From assembly GCA_965242775.1 (NCBI GenBank), contig CBDETI010000015.1:62001-126000 (forward strand): a stretch of DNA of 64,000 nucleotides, in the 5' to 3' direction. Position numbers and translations under genes: made by a program. Positions 8,413-16,406 of the stretch are shown piece after piece. This DNA comes from JAWPMT01 sp965242775 (lineage in GTDB: Bacteria > Bacteroidota > Bacteroidia > Cytophagales > Cyclobacteriaceae). The notes under the pieces are model-generated. The model was given only the letters and a program-made list of their open reading frames with translations. It was not told where the DNA came from and searched no databases. Position 1 is the first letter of the stretch. Every line of letters begins with the position of its first letter.

Positions 8413-10507
8413 GGGTCAATTTAATTTTAGTGTTTTTGGAGAATCTGGTTCCCGGACTGAGGGATTGGCCTTTCACTCTACCACGACCATCGGTTCTGAC
8501 GGTCAAACCAAGGTTTTCAAGGACAAAAAGTGCATCTCTGAGTGTCATCCCTTTCACATTGGGCACCTTGTTCGCCGTGGTATTGTTTGGTACCCACAGA
8601 ACGGACTCTCCGTCGATTTTAGTGGTTACCCAGGTTTGGGCGCCCTGAGTTCCATCATTGGCAATGCCCAGTTCATCACAGACTGTCTGAAGGTCAGGCA
8701 TGTAGCCCGATCTAATAACAGGGAAAATACCGGCGAACTGTTCGCGGCTGGCTGGTAGCTCCTCGTGGAGATCCGTTTCCAAAGCAGCAATTTTATCGGC
8801 GACCTCCTTAAAAACTGGTGCTGCCACGTCGCTTCCATAAATCTGGTAGCCTTTGGGGTTATCAATCACAACGATACAGCTGTACTTAGGATTATTCGCT
8901 GGAAAGTAACCAGCAAACGACGTGTAGTATTGATTGGTGTACTTGCCGTTCTTCACTTTTTTGGCAGTGCCAGTCTTTCCGGCAATGGGATAGGTACTAT
9001 CATGAATGTTTTTGGCCGTTCCGCGGGCCACTACACCTTCCAGCATCGTACGGATCTTACTCAGGGTCTCTTTCGAACAAATCCGGTCATTTAAGACTTT
9101 CCCGTTAAAAGTATCTGTCACCTTATTCGCTTTGCGCACGGATTTGACGATCAGTGGCTGCACCATTTTACCATCATTGGCCACCGCATTGTACAATGTC
9201 AGTGTCTGAAGGGGCGTCATTTTTAATTCATAGCCATGGGACATCCAGGGCAATGTGGTACCACTCCAGCTGGAGTCTGCCGGGGTTTTTATATACGGTT
9301 TACCCTCGCCTACCATTTGAAAGCCTAAGGGCTGCGATAGCCCCATGTCGTTGAGGTAGTCGATGAACCGCTGTGGTTTTGCAGCAAAGTGATGACTGAT
9401 CAATTTGGCAGTACCAATGTTGGAGGATTTTTCAAAAACTTCCTGCACAGTCAGTACACCGTATCCGCCTGGTTTGTGATCTTTCATCACCTCCTCAAAA
9501 AAGTGATAGATGCCATTCCCAGTATCTATGGTATCGCTGAGTTCTACATCTTTTTCTTCGAAAAGCGCAATCATACTGGCTAGTTTGAAGGTAGATCCAG
9601 GTTCTCTTGACCCCTGACTACCGACGGCATAGTTGTAGCGCTCCCAGTATTTTCCAGAACTGTTGCGACTCAGGTTGGACATGGCTTTGATCTCGCCAGT
9701 TGCGACTTCCATTAACACGACCACCCCATAATCGGCCTGATGCTGGGAAAGCGCCTTCAGTAACGCATTTTCTGCAATATCCTGCAGGTTAACATTGATG
9801 GTGGTTTCGATATCCAGGCCATTGACAGGTCGAACCTCCGAACCATCAAAAACTGGTTTCCATCCACCACCGGCCATTTTTTGGTAGAGGGCCTGCCCAT
9901 CTTTTCCGGCCAGTTGGCGATTGAAGCTATACTCCAAGCCTACGGTTCCTTTGCTTTCGGCATTGACAGAACCGACGGTCCGATAGCCTAAATGCGAAAA
10001 AGGCAGAAACCGCTTTTCTACCTTTTCGAAGATAATCCCCCCTTTCATCCGTCCTTTGCGGAAGATCGGCCAGCTCTGCATGAGCTTTTTATCCTGGTAG
10101 TCTATTTCGCGGCGATTGAGCACCAGGTAGCGGCGGTGCTGGTTGCGAGCCTCCACAATGCGTCGTTTGTAGTGGGCTGCTGATTGATCTCCGTAAAACC
10201 TGGAGAGTTCGGAGGATAATGCATCTATTTCTGTATCAAAAAGTGCCTGGGCAGGAACCGACGGATCCATAGCCACCATATAATAAGGTAAAGAGGTCGC
10301 CAGCAGGCTGCCATTGTCCGAATAAATATTGCCCCGTGTAGCCCTGACCTTTTCGATCTTAAGTCCGATCTGATCACCGAGCTTGCGCCATTTATCACCC
10401 TCCACATGCTGTATAATGACCAATTTCCCCAGGATCGCCAGGGAGAATAGGAATACTAGCAAAAAAGATATCCGAGTACGAAGTAATATGGCCCGCTTGA
10501 TACTCAT
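8405..10507 (-). CDS. ftsI: Septal penicillin-binding protein (class B transpeptidase) with PASTA domain
   Basis: FtsI cross-links septal peptidoglycan in the periplasm and works with FtsW. The 700-residue protein has one N-terminal membrane anchor (about residues 12-30), a PBP dimerisation domain, and a transpeptidase domain with the three active-site motifs: STFK (Ser 305), SSN (in EKSSNIGT) and KTG (in AGKTGTAKK). A single PASTA domain occupies about the last 55 residues (starts VPNVKGMTLRDAL). The ATG overlaps the ftsL stop by four bases. Also called spoVD-like in some annotations because of the PASTA tail. Confidence 0.96.
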   Translation of the reverse strand: MSIKRAILLRTRISFLLVFLFSLAILGKLVIIQHVEGDKWRKLGDQIGLKIEKVRATRGNIYSDNGSLLATSLPYYMVAMDPSVPAQALFDTEIDALSSELSRFYGDQSAAHYKRRIVEARNQHRRYLVLNRREIDYQDKKLMQSWPIFRKGRMKGGIIFEKVEKRFLPFSHLGYRTVGSVNAESKGTVGLEYSFNRQLAGKDGQALYQKMAGGGWKPVFDGSEVRPVNGLDIETTINVNLQDIAENALLKALSQHQADYGVVVLMEVATGEIKAMSNLSRNSSGKYWERYNYAVGSQGSREPGSTFKLASMIALFEEKDVELSDTIDTGNGIYHFFEEVMKDHKPGGYGVLTVQEVFEKSSNIGTAKLISHHFAAKPQRFIDYLNDMGLSQPLGFQMVGEGKPYIKTPADSSWSGTTLPWMSHGYELKMTPLQTLTLYNAVANDGKMVQPLIVKSVRKANKVTDTFNGKVLNDRICSKETLSKIRTMLEGVVARGTAKNIHDSTYPIAGKTGTAKKVKNGKYTNQYYTSFAGYFPANNPKYSCIVVIDNPKGYQIYGSDVAAPVFKEVADKIAALETDLHEELPASREQFAGIFPVIRSGYMPDLQTVCDELGIANDGTQGAQTWVTTKIDGESVLWVPNNTTANKVPNVKGMTLRDALFVLENLGLTVRTDGRGRVKGQSLSPGTRFSKNTKIKLTLG

Positions 10508-10860
10508 TTTTCCTCAGCTGTGATTTTATAGGGTGGTATTTTGGACTCCCGAAGACCTAATTTGGCTGCCATTTTAGCTACCTCGGATTGCTTGCTGGCA
10601 TACATGTAGTCGGCTTTCAGGCTGGTATAGTCTGCCCGCAGGTCGTTTACTTCATTTTCCAGCTGGGTGATATTTCTGATTTTCTTCTCAGCGTAATGCC
10701 TATTGGCGATGTAGATAATACTCAGCGCCGTGATAAACAGAATTTGGGGCATAAATCGTACGTGGATCACCTGAGAGATCGTTTGATCCATCTTGAGAAA
10801 TTTTTCAAGCCAGGAAAAAAGCCCCTGGTTATCGGGCAGTTTGTAGGTATTACTTGCCAT
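10504..10860 (-). CDS. ftsL: FtsL-like divisome protein
   Basis: A 118-residue bitopic protein. It has a cytoplasmic N-terminal part of about 40 residues, one membrane segment (about residues 38-55, containing ILFITALSIIYIA) and a periplasmic coiled-coil stretch (ITQLENEVNDLRADYTSLK). This is the FtsL/FtsB topology, and the position between rsmH and ftsI is that of ftsL. It begins within the last 11 bases of rsmH and overlaps ftsI by four bases. Sequence conservation of FtsL is low, so the call is mainly from topology and order. Confidence 0.88.
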   Translation of the reverse strand: MASNTYKLPDNQGLFSWLEKFLKMDQTISQVIHVRFMPQILFITALSIIYIANRHYAEKKIRNITQLENEVNDLRADYTSLKADYMYASKQSEVAKMAAKLGLRESKIPPYKITAEEK

Positions 10861-11776
10861 TTTTCTTTGCTCCTATTCTCAGTTTTGCACTTCTAGCTCT
10901 ACTATTCTCATTTATTTCAGCCTCAGTTGGAACGAGTGGTTTACGTGTCACCGGTTCCAGGGGTCGCACGATATTGCCGTAAAGGTCTTTTTCCTGTTTA
11001 CCCTGGAAATTGCCCGCCGCCAGGAAGTTTTTCATCAGCCGATCTTCTAACGAATGGTAGCTGATACCCACAAACCTGCCTCCTTCGACAAGGACTTCAG
11101 GCACCTGTTCCAGTAACGCTCGGATCACCACCAACTCTTCATTCACCTCAATTCGCAATGCCTGGTACAGTTGCGCCAAATACTTGGACTCTCGCCCTCT
11201 GGGCGCTACCTGCAAGGGCCACTTCTTTCAAATCCTGGGTAGTTGCCAGTTTGCCTTCTGCTCGCCTGCTTATGATCTTTTGCGCCAGGGTGCGCGCGTT
11301 TTTTTATCTCACCATAGGCGCTCAGAATGTGGATCAAGTCTTTTTCAGCAATCTCACTGAGCAGATCTCCGGCGGTTTTTCCTGCTTTTTGATTCATTCG
11401 CATGTCCAACAGGCCATCGAATCGTGTAGAAAACCCCCTTTCGGCCTCATCGAATTGATGAAATGAAACACCAAAATCGGCGAGTATACCATCCACTTCC
11501 TTTATACCGTGAAACCTCAGATACCGCTGTAGGTACCTGAAATTGGCTTCAATAAATGTGAAAGAACGTCGCTGCAGGTTGGTCAGAAACCGCTCCGCAT
11601 TGTGCTTAGCTTCAGCATCCTGATCGAATACCAGGCAAATGGCCGGTAGTCAATCGGTTAAAAATCTCCCAGGCATGACCACCACCACCAAAAGTGACAT
11701 CCACATAGGTGCCATCGGGTTTGATGTCCAAGCCATTGATACTTTCCTGCAAGAGGGCGGGAACATGATAAGCCAT
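10850..11776 (-). pseudogene. rsmH: 16S rRNA (cytosine-1402-N4) methyltransferase RsmH, interrupted by three +1 frameshifts
   Basis: The intact protein methylates C1402 of 16S rRNA. The ATG at 11776 opens a normal start (MAYHVPALLQESI, then the SAM motif DVTFGGGGH). The frame is broken three times, each time by one extra base: at 11634-11635 (needed to read HLLVFDQDAEAK), in a run of seven T/A at 11299-11305 (needed to read GEIKNARTLAQKII) and at about 11213 (needed to join DLKEVAL to QVAPRGRESKY). Removing the three bases gives an uninterrupted 307-residue protein, and 927 minus 3 bases is a whole number of codons. C-terminal motifs (ISYHSLEDRL, RARSAKLR) are intact. Either the gene is decaying or the assembly has local indel errors. 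Confidence 0.9.
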
Positions 11777-11781
11777 GGTGA

Positions 11782-12225
11782 CTATTCGTCCAGGTACTTC
11801 TGAGCCAACTCAGAATACATATCGTTATCCACCTCCGACTCTTGCGTGAATACTTGGGGATTCCATATTTCAACATAGTTGCCCATACCGATCAGAATAG
11901 CTTCCTTTTCAATATTGGCATGGGCGAGCATGGCTTTGGGTAACAATATCCTGCCGGCACTGTCCAACTCCACCTGGGCGATGCTCTTGAAAAACATTCT
12001 TTTCAGCTTTCTCTGCTCAGGATTGAACTCACTCAGCGAAGAAATCCGATGGTGGATCTTTTTGTACTCCATCATAGGATAGAGCGCAAGATTGCGCTCG
12101 AACCCCTTCCGGAGTACGAGTTCGTTAGTAGAGACCTCTGGGAGGTTCGTCTTGATCTTTGCAGGCAAAACCAACCTCCCTTTGGTATCTAACTTACACT
12201 CAAACTCGCTTGTGAAAAAAGCCAT
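11782..12225 (-). CDS. mraZ: Transcriptional regulator MraZ
   Basis: MraZ is a ring-forming DNA-binding protein of the AbrB/SpoVT superfamily that represses its own dcw operon. The 147-residue protein has two tandem swapped-hairpin repeats: the first with ECKLDTKGRLVLPAKIK (residues 8-24), the second with VELDSAGRILLPKAM (about residues 88-102). It is the first gene of the cluster; the rsmH start lies five bases after its end. Three TGTGGG boxes about 45-75 bases upstream of the start fit the known MraZ operator. Confidence 0.96.
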   Translation of the reverse strand: MAFFTSEFECKLDTKGRLVLPAKIKTNLPEVSTNELVLRKGFERNLALYPMMEYKKIHHRISSLSEFNPEQRKLKRMFFKSIAQVELDSAGRILLPKAMLAHANIEKEAILIGMGNYVEIWNPQVFTQESEVDNDMYSELAQKYLDE

Positions 12226-12270
12226 ATGAGCCTAAAAAATATAAACCACCGTGGCTAAAATAGACAAAAT

Positions 12271-12299
12271 CCCACATATTCCCCCACATCTCCCCACAT
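12271..12299 (-). promoter_or_regulatory. MraZ-box operator (three TGTGGG repeats)
   Basis: Read on the minus strand, three copies of ATGTGGG occur, with + strand positions 12293-12299, 12283-12289 and 12271-12277, spaced 10 and 12 bases. Known MraZ operators are three or four TGGG/GTGGG-type repeats about 10 bases apart just upstream of mraZ. The array lies 46-74 bases upstream of the mraZ start and is the expected autoregulatory site. Confidence 0.8.
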
Positions 12300-12456
12300 T
12301 TTACCACTAAAACGAAAAAATGTGGCTTTATGGTATTTTATAGCCTTAAAATACCGATTAAGGTACGTTAGGGAAAGCGACGGTAAATGAGTGAGTTATG
12401 GGGGAAAGCTCTAAAAATCAGCCGCTTCAGCGGTTTCTGAGCCAATAACCAGAATC

Positions 12457-12480
12457 TGTGGGAGAAAGTGGGGCATTGGG
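12457..12480 (+). promoter_or_regulatory. Second, inverted group of TGGG boxes
   Basis: The plus strand reads TGTGGG, then AGTGGGG ten bases later, then TTGGG eight bases later. This resembles the MraZ boxes but points the opposite way, towards the gene at 12695, about 215 bases upstream of that start. MraZ could bind here too, or the similarity is chance. Confidence 0.4.
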
Positions 12481-12694
12481 AAAAAACACAGCTAATGCGC
12501 TTTGTAGCACACCAATTAAAAATATCGGCGGTAACCCCGCTATCATCATGGAGTTGTCAGTTCCTTGAATTCGTAATGTATCCCCTTGATTATATCTAAC
12601 TTGCTTGAATATTGTCGTACGCTACTGAAAAAATCCACAGGCTTGGTACTTTCTTTTCAAGCAGTAGTATGATCCACCTTTAAATAATACACGA

Positions 12695-13060
12695 ATGAGA
12701 ATGTCAGAGGTAAGTCAAGGAAAGTATGTGTACATATGGGAAAAGTATCGACCCGTACTGCTGAAAATGATGATGGCAGCTGAAAACGGTCTCCAAACTT
12801 ACAGTTTATCAAGTCATGAGTTTCAAGATCTCAACCTGAAAAAGACAAGCGGATACAGCTTCTTACTAAAAGTATCTCAAAGCAAACTGGCCAATGATAT
12901 CAAGAAGAATCCACTGGCCCATGACCTCTTGTATGTTTTGCAGCACTCCAATAAAGCCAGGGAACTCACAGAACTGAATGTTTACCAGTTCCAAATGGAC
13001 AAGGATTTTACTTTGGAGGTTAGCACTGAATCCGGATCACAGGAAGAGGATACTAACTAG
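12695..13060 (+). CDS. Unknown small soluble protein divergent from mraZ
   Basis: A 121-residue protein that I do not recognise. It has no signal peptide or membrane segment. It begins MRMSEVSQGKYVYIWEKYRP and contains helical stretches and a Lys/Ser-rich middle (LKKTSGYSFLLKVSQSKL), with an acidic C-terminus (SGSQEEDTN). Codon use and amino-acid composition look like a real gene. It shares its upstream region with mraZ, so the division operon and this gene may be co-regulated. I started it at the first ATG; the second Met (residue 3) is equally possible. Confidence 0.75.
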   Translation: MRMSEVSQGKYVYIWEKYRPVLLKMMMAAENGLQTYSLSSHEFQDLNLKKTSGYSFLLKVSQSKLANDIKKNPLAHDLLYVLQHSNKARELTELNVYQFQMDKDFTLEVSTESGSQEEDTN

Positions 13061-13283
13061 CCGACGTTTTATCTGCGAAATAGAAAGCCGAAGTGGACAA
13101 TTAATCTGCGAATGACTGCCTTTATCGTGTTTTCAATTGAGTAGCTACAAATCTGTAGAGTTATCGCATCTTTAGCTATTCACCGAACTTAAAGGTCGTT
13201 TTTTGGTGAATGTGTAAACCAGTGACATAGGGTTGTCACGCTCCGCCCCTAAATTGATTACTGGAAATCAAAACCTGCACAAA

Positions 13284-14007
13284 ATGAAAAGAGAACTTAG
13301 CATGGTACTGTTGCATGGCGCCGGCCTGGGAGGCTATATATGGGATGAAGTGCTTCAATCGATAAAAAACCCAGCGCTCCGTATTGAGTTTCCTGGTCGT
13401 AGCGGCAGCGAAAAAGATAATTCCAACGTTTCAATCCAGGAATATGTTGATCTTGCCACTGCCCAAATTGAAAGTTGGGATGTCGACCGCTTCGTAATCA
13501 TCGCCCATTCTATCGGTGGGTGTCTGGGGTTGATAATGAATGATCGTTTTCGTAAAAGAGCTAAAGGATTTATAGGTATTGGCTCTATTATCCCAAAAAA
13601 GAATCGGTCATTTGCCAGTAGTTTCCCCTTCCCACAAAATCGACTTCTACCCCTTATTTTACACTTTTTGGGTACCAGACCTCCGGACAATTCGATTAGA
13701 AATGAGCTCTGCAATGACTTGTCTCCCGACAAGTCCCGACGAAATAGTACAGCGGTTTTTCCCTGAATCGAAGAGACTCTATACCTCCCGAATAAGCTAC
13801 GATTCACTACCAGCAGATAGTCTTTACATAAAACTGACGCATGACCAGGCGATTAGCTCCAATATGCAGAACAAAATGGTAAGTAACCTGGGTACCACGA
13901 AGATTGCAGAACTTGAAAGCGGCCATTTACCTATGTATAGCAAACCAAAGCAATTGGCGAGCATCATCATAGAATATCTGGCTGAGCGCTCGCAAATACC
14001 ATCCTGA
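13284..14007 (+). pseudogene. Alpha/beta-hydrolase disrupted by a 10-base insertion
   Basis: The first frame, from the ATG at 13284, carries a classical alpha/beta-hydrolase start: VLLHGAGLGG with the oxyanion loop, then the nucleophile elbow AHSIGG. It stops at 13766. The second frame carries the C-terminal half, with a plausible catalytic His in ESGHLPMYSKP and the last helix IIIEYLAERS, ending at 14007. Bases 13721-13730 and 13731-13740 both end in TCCCGAC. Removing 13731-13740 restores one frame reading NDLSPDEIVQRFFPESKR, giving a normal-length enzyme of about 237 residues. Function beyond the fold (esterase or acyl hydrolase) cannot be told. The gene is probably inactive unless the insertion is an assembly error. 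Confidence 0.82.
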
Positions 14008-14324
14008 AAATCACCCATCACATCCCGCTCGTGACGCACTTCAAGAGATAAACTCACTTGTGGATATTAAACTACATTTCCGTGAGCTTGTATCTCCATG
14101 GCACCTGCCGATTCTTTTCTGATATCAAACACCAGACAACCAAAATGTGCAAGTCTTCTACCAAAATGTTTAAGTGAATGGCCTCTTAATCCATCGACCT
14201 TTGCACCAGCTAGTAATTGTTGATCAGACAGCAGCTATAATAGAGGAGTTCTTCAGGAAGTATTAAGGGAGCATTTCTTGAAGAGGATCCATATTGCATT
14301 TTACAGGCTTAGAAAAAAACAGTC
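14008..14324. other. Intergenic region upstream of the MBL-fold hydrolase
   Basis: This 317-base stretch between the broken hydrolase and the MBL-fold gene has no credible gene. Its only clear structure is the direct repeat at 14139-14175, described separately. The rest shows no long inverted repeat or terminator. Confidence 0.5.
14139..14175 (+). promoter_or_regulatory. 21-bp-period direct repeat, likely AraC-family operator
   Basis: ACCAAAATGTGCAAGT at 14139-14154 recurs as ACCAAAATGTTTAAGT at 14160-14175: 14 of 16 bases are identical at an exact period of 21 bases. Direct half-sites two helical turns apart are the known arrangement for AraC-type regulators. The repeat lies about 150 bases upstream of the MBL-fold gene, which is followed by an araC-type gene at 15477. 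Confidence 0.55.
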
Positions 14325-15464
14325 ATGAAAAAAATAATCAAATGGTTCTTCATCACTATCAGTACCATGATTTTGATAGGGGCATTAACAGGAGCCGCCT
14401 TTCTGAATTTCAGCCCGCAGTTTGGCGGGTCTGTGAGCAATGAACAGCAAAAGCGCTATGCCTCAACCGGGCATTACGCGGCAGGTATCTTTACGAACGA
14501 CGAAGAAATCGTCATGGAGATCAATTGCCACAGCATCACGGCGATGTTGAAGGAAATGATGAGTCCGGACCCCAACGTGGCACCTCCCCGGAACATCGAG
14601 GTAGAAAAGATTGACCCGCAGACGCTCATCGACCATCCGGATACACTTACTAGAATTACCTGGTTAGGACATTCCTCTTTTTTGATTGAAACGGCCGGCA
14701 AAAAGGTATTACTTGATCCTGTTTTTGGTCAGTATGCCGCTCCACACCATTGGCTGGGTCGCGCTAGATTCAACCGTGAAATGCCGATTACAATTGCCGA
14801 GTTATCAGATATTGACGTGGTAATTATTTCCCACGATCACTACGACCATTTGGACTACCCATCCATCGATGAACTTAAGGATAAAGTGGGTCGGTTTTTC
14901 GTACCGCTGGGTGTGGGTAATCACCTAAGAAGATGGAACATCAGCGAGGATCGGATATCAGAGCTTGACTGGTGGCAGGAAGAAAGTTATGAAGACCTGA
15001 AAATAGTATTGACTCCCTCCCGGCATATGTCTGGCAGAGGGCTAACCGATCAATCTGCTACGCTATGGGACTCATGGATTATACAAAATAGCTATACCAA
15101 TATATACTTCAGCGGCGATGGAGGCTATGGAAAGCATTTCAAGGAAATTGGAGAAAAATATGGTCCATTTGATGTGGGTTTGATGGAATGTGGACAGTAT
15201 AACAAACTCTGGAAAGACGTACACTTGATGCCGGAAGAGACCGTCTTGGCGGCCGATGACGTAAGGGCCAAATTTATTGTACCCATCCACTGGGGATCCT
15301 TTGCCCTGGCTACTCACAGTTGGACCGATCCGGTGGAGCGTGTAACCAAAGCAGCCCAACAAATGAATATCCCATTGGCGACTCCCAGGATAGGAGAACC
15401 CATCGAACTCACCGATTCGGTAAGCGTCGAGCCGAACCCGTGGTGGCTCAATCAGAACCTTTAA
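14325..15464 (+). CDS. MBL-fold metallohydrolase, NAPE-PLD/UlaG-like, membrane-anchored
   Basis: A 379-residue protein with an N-terminal membrane segment (about residues 6-28, possibly an uncleaved signal) and a metallo-beta-lactamase domain starting near residue 108 (ITWLGHSSFLIE). The metal-binding motif SHDHYDHLD gives the H-x-H-x-D-H signature, with further metal ligands in the later SGDGGY and PIHWGSFAL segments. This arrangement resembles the NAPE-phospholipase D/RomA/UlaG branch, which hydrolyses phosphodiester or lactone bonds. The substrate is not predictable. Only 12 bases separate it from the AraC regulator, so they are probably one operon. Confidence 0.85.
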   Translation: MKKIIKWFFITISTMILIGALTGAAFLNFSPQFGGSVSNEQQKRYASTGHYAAGIFTNDEEIVMEINCHSITAMLKEMMSPDPNVAPPRNIEVEKIDPQTLIDHPDTLTRITWLGHSSFLIETAGKKVLLDPVFGQYAAPHHWLGRARFNREMPITIAELSDIDVVIISHDHYDHLDYPSIDELKDKVGRFFVPLGVGNHLRRWNISEDRISELDWWQEESYEDLKIVLTPSRHMSGRGLTDQSATLWDSWIIQNSYTNIYFSGDGGYGKHFKEIGEKYGPFDVGLMECGQYNKLWKDVHLMPEETVLAADDVRAKFIVPIHWGSFALATHSWTDPVERVTKAAQQMNIPLATPRIGEPIELTDSVSVEPNPWWLNQNL

Positions 15465-15476
15465 ATTTAGGATCCG

Positions 15477-16400
15477 ATGCAAGAGCTCGTCTTTAAGAAT
15501 ATCAGTGACTTCCATGCATACAATGGTGACCCGGAACCTGAGAATCCATTATTCAGTGCTTCTCATACTTTAGTAAATGCTGACTGCCCAGAAACCGGTG
15601 AGCGGCCCCATGAGGACGTCAGTCTGACCGGTGATTTCTATAGCATTAGCTTGAAAAACATTATCTCCGGAGAGTTGCTGTACGGCAGAACCAAATATGA
15701 CTCGAGCAGTGGGACCTTACTCTTTACTGCTCCCAACCAAAAGCTCGTATTCAAAGGACTGGTATTTAGCTCCGAAGCCTATCACATTCTTTTTCATAGG
15801 GACTTTATTCGAGGAACCGAACTAGAGCAACGCATTAAGAAATACACTTTTTTTGAATACAAAGTGAATGAAGCTTTGCACTTGTCCCCAAAGGAGGAAG
15901 TGCAACTTAAATCGATCTTCGCCAACATAGAGACGGAATATCGAAACAACCAGGACGAATTCTCGAAGGAGATCATTCTTTCCCAACTCGAAACTTTACT
16001 CAAGTATTCGGATCGATACTACAAGCGCCAGTTCCTAAATCGTAAGTCGATCAATGAGACCATGATCTCTAAGTTTACAGAGGTCCTTAACTCCTACTTC
16101 GAAGCAGGTGATTTACTCGATAAAGGTATCCCCACTCTGGATTGGCTAGCAGGAAAATTGGGAGTAAGTCATCGCTACATGAGTGACATGATCAAAGCTG
16201 AAACCGGAAAAACGGCTATTGATCAGATCAACCTCTTCCTTGTTGAAGAAGCGAAAAGCTTGCTTCTGGCTCCGAGTGCCTCCATCTCTGAGACTGCCTA
16301 CAAGTTAGGGTTTGAGTACCCACAATACTTTTCGCGGCTTTTCAAGAAAAAGACAGGCATGAGCCCCAAGGAATACATTGAGACCCAATCGGTGAATTGA
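15477..16400 (+). CDS. AraC-family transcriptional regulator
   Basis: A 307-residue regulator. The N-terminal about 190 residues form a variable sensing domain that I cannot assign to a ligand. The C-terminal about 100 residues hold two helix-turn-helix units: LDWLAGKLGVSHRYMSDMIKAETG and the typical second helix region SISETAYKLGFEYPQYFSRLFKKKTGMSPKEY. It follows the MBL-fold gene closely and probably controls it and itself through the 21-bp direct repeat at 14139-14175. It ends seven bases from the end of the convergent iorB-like gene. Confidence 0.93.
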   Translation: MQELVFKNISDFHAYNGDPEPENPLFSASHTLVNADCPETGERPHEDVSLTGDFYSISLKNIISGELLYGRTKYDSSSGTLLFTAPNQKLVFKGLVFSSEAYHILFHRDFIRGTELEQRIKKYTFFEYKVNEALHLSPKEEVQLKSIFANIETEYRNNQDEFSKEIILSQLETLLKYSDRYYKRQFLNRKSINETMISKFTEVLNSYFEAGDLLDKGIPTLDWLAGKLGVSHRYMSDMIKAETGKTAIDQINLFLVEEAKSLLLAPSASISETAYKLGFEYPQYFSRLFKKKTGMSPKEYIETQSVN

Positions 16401-16406
16401 TTGCCT

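Larger units (their letters stand above)
12226..12694. promoter_or_regulatory. Divergent intergenic region between mraZ and the unknown gene at 12695
   Basis: This 469-base stretch has no credible gene. It contains the MraZ-type boxes at 12271-12299, a 9-bp inverted repeat GGTATTTTA/TAAAATACC at 12332-12355 (loop of six), a small CCGC/GCGG hairpin near 12423-12434, and a second group of TGGG boxes in the opposite orientation at 12457-12480. The promoters of both divergent genes must lie here, but I cannot place a convincing Bacteroidota -33/-7 pair. Confidence 0.6.

Noticed and set aside
13355..13807. A 150-codon minus-strand frame opposite the broken hydrolase
   Set aside because: The plus strand carries the hydrolase motifs in two frames; the antisense frame has none.
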